DNA of 64,000 bases, taken from the NCBI RefSeq assembly GCF_004785955.1, contig NZ_SJER01000001.1, positions 806,001 through 870,000 of the forward strand. Direction: 5' to 3'. Numbering within the stretch: the first letter of the stretch is position 1; each line of letters starts with the position of its first letter. The translations under genes were made by a program, and so were the position numbers. The notes below the pieces were generated by a model, which ran no database searches, was not told where the DNA came from, and worked only from the letters and a program-made list of their open reading frames with translations. Origin of the DNA: Halostella litorea. GTDB lineage: Archaea > Halobacteriota > Halobacteria > Halobacteriales > Natronoarchaeaceae. Positions 52,939 through 62,394 of this stretch are shown here, piece after piece.

Positions 52939-54258
52939 ATGGACCGACGGACGCGCGTGCTGGCCCTCTCCGCGGTCGTGCTGGCGCTGACCGCGCTGTT
53001 CGGTCTGCAGGTCGCCCTCGCCGACCGGAGCGGCCCCGGCGAGGCGACGGTGACGACCCCCGACGAGCAGTACCCGGGCAACACGCTGATCAGCGTCCAG
53101 AGCTACGGGAGCGACTACGACGGGAAGGCCATGGAGGTGACGCCCGACGGCGAGCGCGTGTGGGTGTACGACCCGCCGAACTCGCGGGTGTTCGACTCCG
53201 AGATGCTGGACAACGGCAACCTGCTCGTCGCGGTCGCCACGAAGCTCCCCCCGTCGGAGTGTCCCGCCGACGCGCTCCGCGTGCGCTCCGACGAGTGCGT
53301 CCACAACCGCGTGCTGGAGATCGACGGCGACAGCCTGACCACCGACGAGAAGGAGGTCGTCTGGCGCTACACCTGGTACGACGAGTTCGTCAGCCACCAC
53401 GAGGTCCACGACGTCGACCGCCTGGAGAACGGCGAGACGGCGGTCATCGACATGGGCGAGAACCGCGCGTTCGCCGTCGCGGAAAACGGGACGATCACGT
53501 GGCAGTGGAACGCGTCCGAACACCTGGGCGAGGGCTCGGCGTTCCGCGAGGAGTACGGCGGCCCGGCGAAGGGGGGCCCCGAGTCGGACTGGACCCACAT
53601 GAACGACATCGACCGGCTGGAGAACGGCAATTTCCAGCTCTCGATCCGCAACTTCGACGCCGTCATCGAGGTCGACCCCGAAACGAACGAAATCGTCGAC
53701 GTGGTCGGCCGCCCGGGCGACCACGGGACGATGCACGAGCAGCACAACCCCCGCCGGCTGGAGGAGTGGGGAACGATGCTCGTCGCCGACAGCGAGAACG
53801 ACCGCGTCGTCGAGTACGACGTGGACAACGGCACGAAGGTGTGGGAGTACGGCGGGAGCGACCTGCTGCTGTGGCCCCGCGACGCCGACCGCCTCCCGAA
53901 CGGCAACACGCTGATCGTCGACACGTTCAACAACCGGGTGATAGAGGTCGACCGCGAGGGGGACGTGGTCTGGGAGTACGGCGGGGTGGCGATGCCGTAC
54001 TCGGCGGACCGGCTCTCCGTGCCGGAGGAGGGCGGCGAGACGGTGCCCGGGACGCGGCTGCAGAACCGAACCGAGAGCCGGTCGACGCTGCTGGAGACGG
54101 CGGCGCAGGTCGAGGCCTGGGCGCGGTTCGTCCTCCCGAACTGGATCGGCTGGCCGCACCTGGTGACGCTGTCGGCGGGCGCGCTCGCGTCGCTCGCCAT
54201 CGTCGTCGACTTCGCGGTGCTGGGCGTCCGGGTCGGCTGGCGGCGCTACGCCCGCTGA
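52939..54258 (+). CDS. Arylsulfotransferase (ASST)-like membrane-anchored beta-propeller protein
   Basis: A 439-aa protein. An N-terminal hydrophobic segment (residues 7-28) is a signal anchor, and another helix lies at about residues 405-425. Between them are repeated propeller blades with the pattern DIDRLENGNFQLS..AVIEVD and DADRLPNGNTLIV..RVIEVDREGDVVWEY, plus a WQWNASEH segment. This matches the arylsulfotransferase family, which in haloarchaea is mostly of unknown activity. Catalysis, and whether it transfers sulfate, are not established. Confidence 0.85.
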   Translation: MDRRTRVLALSAVVLALTALFGLQVALADRSGPGEATVTTPDEQYPGNTLISVQSYGSDYDGKAMEVTPDGERVWVYDPPNSRVFDSEMLDNGNLLVAVATKLPPSECPADALRVRSDECVHNRVLEIDGDSLTTDEKEVVWRYTWYDEFVSHHEVHDVDRLENGETAVIDMGENRAFAVAENGTITWQWNASEHLGEGSAFREEYGGPAKGGPESDWTHMNDIDRLENGNFQLSIRNFDAVIEVDPETNEIVDVVGRPGDHGTMHEQHNPRRLEEWGTMLVADSENDRVVEYDVDNGTKVWEYGGSDLLLWPRDADRLPNGNTLIVDTFNNRVIEVDREGDVVWEYGGVAMPYSADRLSVPEEGGETVPGTRLQNRTESRSTLLETAAQVEAWARFVLPNWIGWPHLVTLSAGALASLAIVVDFAVLGVRVGWRRYAR

Positions 54259-54271
54259 GTCGGCTGCTCCC

Positions 54272-55171
54272 TCAGTTCGGCGGCGACAGGTCCCGGTCGA
54301 ACTCGTCGAAGGCGTCGATCCCGTCGTCGAGGTCGTACTCGATGCGGCGCTCCGCCTGGCGGTTCTCGTTTGCCCCCTCGACCGGGGCCGCGACGTCCTC
54401 CCAGCCGGGCTTTACCTTGATGCTTTTCGCCGGCATCCCGACCGCGATGTGGTGGGCGGGCACGTCGGATTGGACGACGCCGCGCGCGCCGACGACGGCG
54501 TTCCGGCCGATCCGGTTGCCCGCCCGGACCATCGCGTCGTAGGTGACCCGGGCGTCGTCCTCGATGACGGTGTGGTAGTTGTGCACCTCGGTCTGGTCGA
54601 CCACGTCGTGGTCGTGGCTGTACACGTGGACGCCGTCGCTTATCGAGACGCGGTCGCCTATCGTGAGCTTCCCGCGGTCGTCGAGGTGGACGTCGTCGTG
54701 GACGACGACGTTGTCGCCGACGGAGATGTTGTGGCCGTAGGTGAACGTGATCCCCTTGAAGAAGCGGCAGTTCTCCCCGCAGTCGTCGAACAGGTGGTCG
54801 GCGAGCATCCGGCGGAACCGCAGCGCGAACTCGACGTTGTCGGCCATCGGCGTCGCGTCGAACTGCCGCCAGAGCCACTGGAGGTGCTTCGAGCGCTCGA
54901 AGCGGTCCTCGTCCTTCTCGGCGTAGTACTCCGACTCCAGCGTCGCGTTGCAGGGGTCGTACCCCTGGAGGCGCACGCGCTCGGCGTTGGAGACGGGCTT
55001 TCCGGCCTGCCAGCGGTCGTACGCCTCGCGGTCCCCGTAGAGGTCGACCAGCACGTCCTGTACGACGGCGCAGGTGTCCTCGTCGCCGGACAGCCGCTCG
55101 TCGACCTCCTCGATGAACGCCGTGACCCCCTCGTCCGCCTCCGCCGGAAGGGAGACGTGTCGCTTCGTCAT
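54272..55171 (-). CDS. Hexapeptide-repeat acyltransferase (LacA/maltose O-acetyltransferase-like)
   Basis: A 299-aa protein. Residues about 20-115 are a helical N-terminal domain. Residues about 125-265 form the left-handed beta-helix: FTYGHNISVGDNVVVHDDVHLDDRG, KLTIGDRVSISDGVHVYSHDHDV and IGRNAVVGARGVVQSDVPAHHIAVGMPAKSIKV (quoted in part). The catalytic His pattern SHDHD is present. The N-terminal domain is longer than in LacA. Acetylation of a sugar or polysaccharide is the likely role. Convergent with the ASST-like gene, 13 nt apart. Confidence 0.9.
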   Translation of the reverse strand: MTKRHVSLPAEADEGVTAFIEEVDERLSGDEDTCAVVQDVLVDLYGDREAYDRWQAGKPVSNAERVRLQGYDPCNATLESEYYAEKDEDRFERSKHLQWLWRQFDATPMADNVEFALRFRRMLADHLFDDCGENCRFFKGITFTYGHNISVGDNVVVHDDVHLDDRGKLTIGDRVSISDGVHVYSHDHDVVDQTEVHNYHTVIEDDARVTYDAMVRAGNRIGRNAVVGARGVVQSDVPAHHIAVGMPAKSIKVKPGWEDVAAPVEGANENRQAERRIEYDLDDGIDAFDEFDRDLSPPN

Positions 55172-55303
55172 TGACACCTCGATTGGCGCGCCGCGTTGAA
55201 ATGGGTTCGGATGTGTGCGGTCGGCACCAGAGGGCGCGGGGACGGCCCGCCCCGTGGCGAACCGACGCCCGCCGCTTATGGTCGCCGGCGTCGTCGGCCG
55301 ACC

Positions 55304-55633
55304 ATGGGAACCGACGACGCGGACGGACCGGAGGGGTTCGCGGAGTACGACCCGCTGGTGACGGCCTTCGGCGACCACCCGCGGACCCGGGTCGTCGTCG
55401 CCTTGCTTTCGGCGGAGACGGAGCCCCCGACGGACTTCTCGCCGAACGAGATAGCCCGCATCACCGGCGTCGAGGAGTCGGCCGTCGAGGACCACGTCGC
55501 CAGCCTGCGGAGCCAGGGGCTGGTCGTCGAGACCGACGAAATCGACGGCGGGCCGACGTACCGCCTCGACGAGGGCGACGACGCGGTCGCCGCCCTGCGG
55601 CGGCTCCACGACGAACTGTTCGACCGGGTGTAG
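55304..55633 (+). CDS. Winged-helix transcriptional regulator
   Basis: A 109-aa ArsR/MarR-like single-domain protein with a helix-turn-helix in DFSPNEIARITGVEESAVEDHVASLRSQGLVVETDE and a beta wing ending GPTYRLDEGD. It belongs to the haloarchaeal small wHTH proteins. TTATGG about 27 nt before the ATG supports the start. It lies immediately upstream of an aldo/keto reductase gene on the same strand (70 nt), a possible target. Confidence 0.85.
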   Translation: MGTDDADGPEGFAEYDPLVTAFGDHPRTRVVVALLSAETEPPTDFSPNEIARITGVEESAVEDHVASLRSQGLVVETDEIDGGPTYRLDEGDDAVAALRRLHDELFDRV

Positions 55634-55703
55634 CGTCCGGCGGGTGCCGCGGTCCGGCGACGGATCCGCACCCGCTAAGTGGCCGCGCTCCGAAGGGGCG
55701 TGC

Positions 55704-56762
55704 ATGAACTACCGCACGCTGGGCGATACGGACGTCGAGGTCAGCGAGGTCGGGTTCGGCGCGTGGGTCGTCGGCTCCGACTGGTGGGGCGACCGGAGCG
55801 AGGAGCAGGCGATAGAGATGGTCCACCACGCGCTCGACGCCGGCGTCACGTTCTTCGACACCGGCGACGTGTACGGCCACGGCGACAGCGAGGAGCTGAT
55901 CGGCCGGGCGCTCCGCGACCGCCGCGACGAGGTGACCCTCGGCACGAAGGTCGGCTACGACTTCTACAACAACCCGCAGGCCGGCCACGGCGAACTGCCG
56001 AAGCGGATGGACGGCGAGTGGATCCGCACCGCCGTCGACCGCAGCCTCGACCGCCTCGGGATGGAACGTCTCGACCTGCTGATGCTCCACAACGCGAATG
56101 TCGACGAGGTCGACCGCGACGTGCTGGAGACCCTGGACGAACTCCGCGAGGAGGACGTCGTCGACGCCGTCGGCTGGGCGCTCGGCCCCTCCATCGGCTG
56201 GCTCGCCGAGGGCGACCGCGCGATCGAGGAGGAGTTCGACGCCGTGCAGGTCGTGTTCAACGTCCTCGAACAGGCCCCGGGCCAGCACTTCCTCGACACG
56301 ATCCGCGAACTGGACGCCGACACGAGCCTGCTCGCCCGCGTCCCCCACTCCTCGGGCCTGCTGAACGAGCAGGTCACGCCCGAGACCGAACTGGAGGAGG
56401 GCGACCACCGCGCCTACCGCCCCGACGAGTGGTACGAGACGGGCTGGGAGAAAGTCGACGCGCTGCGGTTCCTCGAACGGAAAGGCGAGCGCACGATGGG
56501 CCAGGCCGCCATCCAGTGGCTGCTCGGCCACGACGAAGTCGCAAGCGTGACGCCGACGTTCCGCACGACCGACGACATCGACGAGTGGGCGGCCGCGCCC
56601 GACACGCCGGCGATGAGCGACGAGGAGATGGCCCGCGTCGCCGACCTCCACGAGGACAACTTCGGGATCGACCGCGACGACGGGATGGACGCCCTCCGGT
56701 CGTCGGTCGACGGCGAGGACATCGCGGAAGCCGACGTGGAGAAGGTGAGCGCCGGGGACTGA
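55704..56762 (+). CDS. Aldo/keto reductase
   Basis: A 352-aa NADPH-dependent oxidoreductase TIM barrel. Visible features are GFGAWVVGSDWWGDRSEEQAIEMVHHALDAGVTFFDTGDVYGHG in the early barrel (only in part), the DTGDVYG catalytic region with D/Y, K in LGTKVGY, DLLMLHN and the C-terminal QWLLGHDEVASVTPTFRTTDDIDE. The final 30 residues are acidic. The substrate is unknown. It follows the wHTH gene. Confidence 0.93.
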   Translation: MNYRTLGDTDVEVSEVGFGAWVVGSDWWGDRSEEQAIEMVHHALDAGVTFFDTGDVYGHGDSEELIGRALRDRRDEVTLGTKVGYDFYNNPQAGHGELPKRMDGEWIRTAVDRSLDRLGMERLDLLMLHNANVDEVDRDVLETLDELREEDVVDAVGWALGPSIGWLAEGDRAIEEEFDAVQVVFNVLEQAPGQHFLDTIRELDADTSLLARVPHSSGLLNEQVTPETELEEGDHRAYRPDEWYETGWEKVDALRFLERKGERTMGQAAIQWLLGHDEVASVTPTFRTTDDIDEWAAAPDTPAMSDEEMARVADLHEDNFGIDRDDGMDALRSSVDGEDIAEADVEKVSAGD

Positions 56763-56904
56763 GCGGAACCCCCACCGGCACGCCGAACCGAACCCCTCCG
56801 TTTCCGATCGAAACCGCTAGATGCCGGCATGGCTGACGCCCGGATCTTCACTTTCACTTCGCGGTGGCCGAACGGTTAACCCCGCTGCCGATGTCGTAGG
56901 ACGC

Positions 56905-57420
56905 ATGGGTGACGACACCGTCACGGTCACGGCGACGCTGGAGGTCACGGTCGACGGGAGCGAGTTCGAACTGGCGTCGGAGGGGAACGGTACCGCGACG
57001 GCGGACCTCTCGGCCCCGGGCGTCGAGGGCGTGTTGCGGGTCGACGCCGACGCCGTTGCCACCGCAGTCGACGAGGCCGTCGGAGACGAGAGCGAATCGC
57101 CGCCGGCGGTCGACCGCGCAGTCGAGCGCGTCGACCTGGCCGGGAGCGCCACGAGGACGACGGAGGCGGCCGAGGGGGACGGGACACCGTTCCCGGAGGA
57201 CCCGCTCTCGGACGAGCAACCCACCGTCGCCGAGTCGAAGGCGCGGTTCGAACTGTACCGCGACAGAGCCGGCGACTGGCGGTGGCGGCTCCGCCACGAC
57301 AACGGGAACGTCATCGCGGACGGCGGGCAGGGCTACTCCTCGAAGCAAAGCGCCGAGCGCGGCCTCCGGAGCGTGAAGGCGAACGCCGCCGGCGGCGAGG
57401 TGGAACTGGTCCCGGAGTGA
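56905..57420 (+). CDS. HVO_2922-type protein with C-terminal DUF1508 domain
   Basis: A 171-aa protein. The C-terminal 60 residues (KARFELYRDRAGDWRWRLRHDNGNVIADGGQGYSSKQSAERGLRSVKANA region) form a DUF1508/YegP-type domain. The N-terminal 75 residues are an acidic beta-rich domain (TVTATLEVTVDGSEFELASE, then VEGVLRVDADAVATAVDEAV). Paralogues are common in haloarchaea. TTAACC lies about 28 nt before the ATG at 56905, supporting the start. Function unknown. Confidence 0.87.
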   Translation: MGDDTVTVTATLEVTVDGSEFELASEGNGTATADLSAPGVEGVLRVDADAVATAVDEAVGDESESPPAVDRAVERVDLAGSATRTTEAAEGDGTPFPEDPLSDEQPTVAESKARFELYRDRAGDWRWRLRHDNGNVIADGGQGYSSKQSAERGLRSVKANAAGGEVELVPE

Positions 57421-57462
57421 GGGCGTCGCCGGATATTTATTCCAACCGTGGTAATGGCGAAC

Positions 57463-58524
57463 ATGGAAGAACTGGACCCCGTCGAGGCGAAACACCTGCT
57501 CGAACGCCTCGGACAGAATAGCCCCGACTGCATCTTTCTCGCCTCGGCCGACTGGACCGAGGCGCAGTACGTCAGCGCCGCGTACGAGGACATCTGGGGG
57601 CAGTCGAGGGAGGCGGTGTACGAGGACCCGACCGACTTCCTCGCCGGCATCCACCCCGAGGACCGCGACCGCGTCCGGGAGTCGATGGCGGAGTTGAGCG
57701 ACGGGACATCCTCGGAACTGCAGTACCGGGTCAACCCGGGCGAGGACTACGGGCGGTGGGTGTGGGCGTACGGCGAGCCGATCCGCGAGGACGGCGAGGT
57801 CGTCAACGTCGGCGGGTTCGTCCGCGACATCACCGAGCAACGGCGGCGGCGACAGGAACAGGAGCGAAAGCGGGAGAAACTGGAGATGCTGAACCAGGTC
57901 GTCCGCCACGACCTCCGCAACGAGATGCAGATCGTCCGCGGCCGGACCGAACTGCTGGAGGACCACGTCGACGACGGCGGGGAGGAACACCTCGACGACA
58001 TCCGCCTCTCGGTGCAGGAGGCGATCGGACTGACGACGACCGCCAGGGACCTCACGAAGACGATGCTGGAGGACGGCCCCGAACACCGTCCGGTGTCGGT
58101 GCCCAACGTGGTCCGGTCGGCCGTCGAGACGGTCCGAACCAGACACGACGGGGTAGCGATCACCATCTACGGGATCGGGCAGGAGGCCCGCGTCAACGCC
58201 GACGACATGCTCGAATCGGTGTTTCACAACCTCCTCCAGAACGCCGTGATCCACAACGACGCGGACATGCCGGAGATCGAGGTGCGCGTCGAGGTCGACG
58301 AGGACGTCGTCGTGCGCGTCGCGGACAACGGCCCGTCGGTCCCCGACGCCCGGAAGGACGTCATCTTCGGTCGCGGCGAGAAGGGACTGGAGAGCCCGGG
58401 GACGGGGCTCGGACTGTACCTCGCCCGGACGCTGGTGGAGGGGTACGACGGCGAGATATGGGTGGCGGACGACCAACCCGAGGGGAGCGTGTTCACCGTG
58501 GCGCTCCCACTCGCCGCCGACTGA
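57463..58524 (+). CDS. PAS-domain histidine kinase
   Basis: A 353-aa soluble kinase. Residues about 15-125 are a PAS domain (NSPDCIFLASADWTEAQYVSAAYEDIWGQ...), residues about 140-205 the HisKA with H149 in VVRHDLRNEMQIVRGR, and about 225-350 the ATPase (LLQNAVIHNDADMPE, ADNGPSVPDARKDVIF, GTGLGLYLA). Its PAS domain is closely similar to the first PAS of the kinase at 48797-50587. The ATG at 57463 sits 27 nt below ATATTTAT; earlier in-frame codons fall inside the promoter. Confidence 0.93.
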   Translation: MEELDPVEAKHLLERLGQNSPDCIFLASADWTEAQYVSAAYEDIWGQSREAVYEDPTDFLAGIHPEDRDRVRESMAELSDGTSSELQYRVNPGEDYGRWVWAYGEPIREDGEVVNVGGFVRDITEQRRRRQEQERKREKLEMLNQVVRHDLRNEMQIVRGRTELLEDHVDDGGEEHLDDIRLSVQEAIGLTTTARDLTKTMLEDGPEHRPVSVPNVVRSAVETVRTRHDGVAITIYGIGQEARVNADDMLESVFHNLLQNAVIHNDADMPEIEVRVEVDEDVVVRVADNGPSVPDARKDVIFGRGEKGLESPGTGLGLYLARTLVEGYDGEIWVADDQPEGSVFTVALPLAAD

Positions 58525-58790
58525 ACACCTTCTCGGATGGTGACTCCAGTATTATAGATAAGGACGACGGATATTAATCACACAGTATTTTATATTTTTT
58601 CAATCTTATTATGGAAAAACATTTCGCTTTTGGAGACAGTGATGAACATGATGATCAACTCCCCGCTTACGGTTGGGTCAGTGTCGTACCTATCCACTCG
58701 ACGACACCGAATACTCAGTCATAACAGCAAGCAGGAGACATCATTCCCAAATCAGCCATGCCTGTATAGCAGATGCCGAACCGGGTGCAC
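58525..58790. other. AT-rich intergenic region
   Basis: About 265 nt with a long AT-rich stretch near 58560-58620. CTGTATAGCA around 58761 is the likely promoter of the ABC permease gene. No gene is supported. Confidence 0.6.
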
Positions 58791-59687
58791 ATGACGTGGG
58801 TTCCACTCGCTCGCCGCGAAGCGTACGTTCGTGTCCGAACCCTCGGAGTGTGGGGGATCGCTGTCCTCCTGTTTTTCTGGGCGAGTTCCGGATTTCGGGG
58901 AATACGCGAACCGATTCCAGCGGTTGTTGGTCCGGATGCGGCCGTCCTGGCTTTGCAGGGAGCTATTGGAAACAGCGTCCTGATCGGGGGGTTGATACTC
59001 GGCCACAGGGCCGTTATCGACGAACGGACGACCGGGGCGATCAGGCTCACGGCGGCGATGCCACACACGAGACGGGACATTTTGCTCGGTAAAGTTGCCG
59101 GTCTCACGGTTCCGTTCCTCGCCGTCGTCGGTGTCTGTATTGGAGTCGTCACGGTAGCCGGCAGCGTCACGTACGGGCTCCCGTCGCCGCTCCGGCTGGT
59201 CGGCTTCGCTCTCGTCTCCTGGCTCTACGTGTGTCTCTGTGTCGGGATCGGCGTCGCCATCTCCGCGGTCGTCTCGTCGTCGCTCCGTGCGACGCTGGCG
59301 ATGCTCCTCGTGCTCGTCGTGACCCTGTTCTGGCGACCGCTCGTTTCCCGAGTGTACACCCTGCTCACTGGGATTGCGGCAAGTCCGCTCGACCCTCCGG
59401 CGAACGGACTGTTGTTCCTCTTCCGGCGACTCGACCCGCGGAGCGCGTACTATCTCGTGACGAACTGGATCTACGATATTGGCAACGCACCGGGGCAGTA
59501 CGATATCGTCGTCCGGAAGCTCCATCCCTCGATCGACGCAGTGTATGCTGACGTGTACGTTGCCGGTCCGACGTTCGACAGCGTACCGCTCTACCTCTCA
59601 CAAGCCGTCGGCATCGTGGTTCTGGTCGGAGGGCTTCTCGTATCGCTCGGTATCGCAACCCGGCGGTTTCAGCAGGTGGACCTATGA
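58791..59687 (+). CDS. ABC-2 type transporter permease
   Basis: A 298-aa membrane protein with six hydrophobic segments (residues about 20-38, 60-80, 100-128, 138-165, 170-195 and 270-290) and a loop ERTTGAIRLTAAMPHTRRDILLGK, characteristic of ABC-2 and NosY-type exporters. The ATG at 58791 is preferred: CTGTATAGCA lies about 26 nt upstream; the ATG at 58773 is less well placed. Its last 4 nt overlap the ATPase gene. Cargo unknown. Confidence 0.9.
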   Translation: MTWVPLARREAYVRVRTLGVWGIAVLLFFWASSGFRGIREPIPAVVGPDAAVLALQGAIGNSVLIGGLILGHRAVIDERTTGAIRLTAAMPHTRRDILLGKVAGLTVPFLAVVGVCIGVVTVAGSVTYGLPSPLRLVGFALVSWLYVCLCVGIGVAISAVVSSSLRATLAMLLVLVVTLFWRPLVSRVYTLLTGIAASPLDPPANGLLFLFRRLDPRSAYYLVTNWIYDIGNAPGQYDIVVRKLHPSIDAVYADVYVAGPTFDSVPLYLSQAVGIVVLVGGLLVSLGIATRRFQQVDL

Positions 59688-60586
59688 CGGTCGTTCGGAT
59701 CACCGGTCTCAGCAAGCAGTTCGACTCCGTTACTGCGCTCCGTGACATCTCGCTCTCCGTTCAGCCGGGGGAAGTGTTCGCGCTCGTGGGACCGAACGGT
59801 GCCGGAAAGACGACACTCATCGACGTACTGGCAAGCTACACCCGACCGGGCGACGGGACCGTTCGCGTTCTCGGGATGGACCCGCAGAACGAGGTCGACG
59901 ACGTACATCACGACATCGGGATCCTACCACAAGGGTTGGATGCACTCGACGGGCTAACCGCCCGCCAGCACGTCGAGTACGCGATCGACGCGAAGGGAGC
60001 CGACGACGACCCGGCCCGACTGCTCGAACGGGTTGGTCTCGACGGCAACGGAAGCCAGTACGTGGACGACTTCTCCCGTGGGATGACCCAACGGGTTGCG
60101 CTCGCGATGGCGTTGGTCGGGGAGCCGGAACTGCTGCTCCTTGACGAACCGTTCGCAGGTATCGACCCCAACGGTCGGCGGCGGTTCCAGTCGATCATCC
60201 GCGAGGAGGCAAACGCCGGAACGGGCGTCCTGCTGTCCAGTCACGGCCTGCGACTGATCGAGGAGGGTAGCGACCGCATCGGCGTGCTGGTCGACGGGAC
60301 CCTACGAGCGACCGGAACCCCAAACGAACTCGTGTCGGCGGCGCCGGTCGAGACGGTGCTGACGGTGGAAACGACCGTTTCCGCCGCCGAGGCGGAACGA
60401 GTGGCTACTCTCGACGCAGTGACCGGTGTCGGACGGCGCGAGGATACGGTCGTCGTCCGGACGCGGGGAGATGTCCGGACGCAAGTCCAGAAGATGCTCG
60501 GTACGGACCGGGTTCGGTCGGTCGATCCCACGCTTGACGACGTGTTCGCGTACTACACCGTGGATACCGAACCCGATCGACGGTGA
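59684..60586 (+). CDS. ABC transporter ATP-binding protein, export type
   Basis: A 300-aa ATPase with Walker A GPNGAGKTT (residues about 37-45), the Q loop LPQGLDALDG, signature FSRGMTQR (a variant of LSGGQ), Walker B LLLLDEPFAGID and the switch histidine in SSHGLRLIEE. The C-terminal 90 residues are the extension typical of ABC-2 exporters. Translationally coupled to the permease. GC is slightly lower than in neighbouring core genes. Confidence 0.93.
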   Translation: MTVVRITGLSKQFDSVTALRDISLSVQPGEVFALVGPNGAGKTTLIDVLASYTRPGDGTVRVLGMDPQNEVDDVHHDIGILPQGLDALDGLTARQHVEYAIDAKGADDDPARLLERVGLDGNGSQYVDDFSRGMTQRVALAMALVGEPELLLLDEPFAGIDPNGRRRFQSIIREEANAGTGVLLSSHGLRLIEEGSDRIGVLVDGTLRATGTPNELVSAAPVETVLTVETTVSAAEAERVATLDAVTGVGRREDTVVVRTRGDVRTQVQKMLGTDRVRSVDPTLDDVFAYYTVDTEPDRR

Positions 60587-60642
60587 ACCGGCCGGAGCGT
60601 TGAACGAGAGTGCAGCGTCCGTTTGCGCCCCCGGCAGCGCCG

Positions 60643-62394
60643 CTACGCCAGGAATACGTGGCGCGGCCGGTCGGCGAGCACGTCGCGGCCCCAGTCGACG
60701 GTGTCGCCGAACGCGTCGCTGCGGAAGAACTCCATCGCGTCCTCCTTCGAGTCCCAGCGCGAGGCGATGAACATGTCGTTCTCGTCCTCGCGGTTGGCGT
60801 AGAGGTGGGTCTCGCGGTGGCCGTCCATCTCGGCGAGCACGTCGCCGACCGTCCCGAACTTCTCGACGAACTCCTCGCGGTGCTCCGGCTTGACGGTGTA
60901 GAACATCCCCATCGTGCCGAACGCGTCGTCGCCGTCGTCACCGGCCTGCCGGACGATGCCGGGCAGGTCAGCGAGGAAGTCGCTCGCGGTGTCGGCGGCG
61001 CTCTCGGTCTCCCAGATGGAGGCGACGGCCGCGTTCGTGCCCTCGGCCTCGTAGACGGCCGTCTTGACGTGGGTGTCGTAGCGGTCGAACCCGTCAGAGA
61101 GGTCGTCGACCTCGGCCTGTAGCTCCTCGGGGTCGGCCTCGGAGTACAGCGTCAGCGCGTACACGTCCTCGCCGTGGGGCTTGCCGGCGTAGATGTCGTG
61201 GTCCGCGAGTTCGTCGCGGATCCCCGCGGCTTCCTCCTCCGCCGTGGTCGCCTCGTCGCCGTCGCCGTCGTCGGCCCCCTCACCGAGGGGCCCGGCCGTC
61301 GCCCCGGTCACGCCCGGAAGCTCCTCGAGGAAGCCCCGGGCGGTGTCGGCGGCGCTCCCGGTCTCCCAGACGGAGACGATGGCCGTGCCGTCGTCGTCCT
61401 CGCGGACCTCGGTCAGCACGTGGGTGTCGTAGTGCTCGAAGTTGCCACGGAGGCCGTCGACCTCCTCGCGGACGGCCTCGGCGTCGGCGTCCGAGCGGAG
61501 GACGAGGCCGTGTGCCCCCGCGGGCGCGTCGACGTCCACGCCGAGCGCGTCGAGTTCGGCGGCGACGGCCGAGTCGCCCGCGGCGTCGTCGCCCCCCGCG
61601 TCCTCGTCGGTCGGCACCGGCTCGCCGGCGAGCAGGGCCTCCAGGTCAGCCGGCGGGAACTGCCGGCCGACGTAGAACTGACCGAACTCGGCGAACTTCG
61701 ACGACGAGGGGTCGAATCGCATCTCGTACAGCAGGTCCTTCACGTCGGTGAGGTCGTCGCCGAACAGCGTGATGCCCCACTCCCAGTCGTCGAGGCCGAC
61801 GCTGCCGGAGATGATCTGGGACACCTTGCCGCCGTAGCTCCGGCCGATGTCGCCGTGGCGGTCCATGTGTTCGGCGCGCTCGTCGAACGGGAGGTCGTAC
61901 CAGTTGTACTCGGGGTCGCGGCGCTTGCTCATCGGGTAGAAGCAGACGTAGCCCCCGTCGGGGAGGTCGGGGTGGAGCCGGGCTTGGATGTACTGTGCGA
62001 GGCTGGAGTCCTCGTCGACCTCGCCGTCGAAGTAGTCCCGGGCCCGCTCGGTGTAGCCCGACGCCTCCGTCACGGAGACATACGAGGTCGCGCGCTCGGT
62101 GAACTCGGCGAACGCGGTCCCCTCGAAGCGCCGTTCGAGGGCGTTCATGTCGTCTAGCGTCGGCCGCAGGTGGACGACCATGAGGTCGGCCTTGTGGCCG
62201 ACGACGCTGAAGACGGCGGAGTCGCCCTCGTCGTCGTCGACGCCCGTGACCGACTCCAGGTAGTCGACGCCCTCCTCGACGGCGCGTTCCCGCTCCCTGG
62301 CGGTCGCCTCGCGCCAGGCGTCCCAGTCGATCGTGCGGAGGTCGTGGAACACGTACCAGCCCTCTTCGGTCGGCGGCGGGTCCCGTTGTGCCAT
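60643..62394 (-). CDS. HemQ/PitA-like multidomain heme protein (chlorite-dismutase-like, two linker repeats, ABM domain)
   Basis: A 583-aa protein of the haloarchaeal PitA type. Residues 1-250 are a chlorite-dismutase/HemQ-fold domain with the MDRHGDIGRSY motif; H180 is the candidate proximal heme ligand. Residues about 276-368 and 388-485 are two tandem related domains, each with a YDTHV...SVWETxSAADTA pattern. Residues about 494-583 form an antibiotic-biosynthesis-monooxygenase (ABM) domain (MGMFYTVKPEHREEFVEKF...). Bacterial HemQ decarboxylates coproheme; the haloarchaeal role is less clear. The ATG at 62394 begins MAQRDPPPTEEGWYVFHDLR, matching the HemQ start. Confidence 0.88.
   Translation of the reverse strand: MAQRDPPPTEEGWYVFHDLRTIDWDAWREATARERERAVEEGVDYLESVTGVDDDEGDSAVFSVVGHKADLMVVHLRPTLDDMNALERRFEGTAFAEFTERATSYVSVTEASGYTERARDYFDGEVDEDSSLAQYIQARLHPDLPDGGYVCFYPMSKRRDPEYNWYDLPFDERAEHMDRHGDIGRSYGGKVSQIISGSVGLDDWEWGITLFGDDLTDVKDLLYEMRFDPSSSKFAEFGQFYVGRQFPPADLEALLAGEPVPTDEDAGGDDAAGDSAVAAELDALGVDVDAPAGAHGLVLRSDADAEAVREEVDGLRGNFEHYDTHVLTEVREDDDGTAIVSVWETGSAADTARGFLEELPGVTGATAGPLGEGADDGDGDEATTAEEEAAGIRDELADHDIYAGKPHGEDVYALTLYSEADPEELQAEVDDLSDGFDRYDTHVKTAVYEAEGTNAAVASIWETESAADTASDFLADLPGIVRQAGDDGDDAFGTMGMFYTVKPEHREEFVEKFGTVGDVLAEMDGHRETHLYANREDENDMFIASRWDSKEDAMEFFRSDAFGDTVDWGRDVLADRPRHVFLA

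Noticed and set aside
58525-58790. AT-rich stretch as a replication origin
   Set aside because: No repeated origin-recognition-box-like motifs and no orc1/cdc6 gene nearby.
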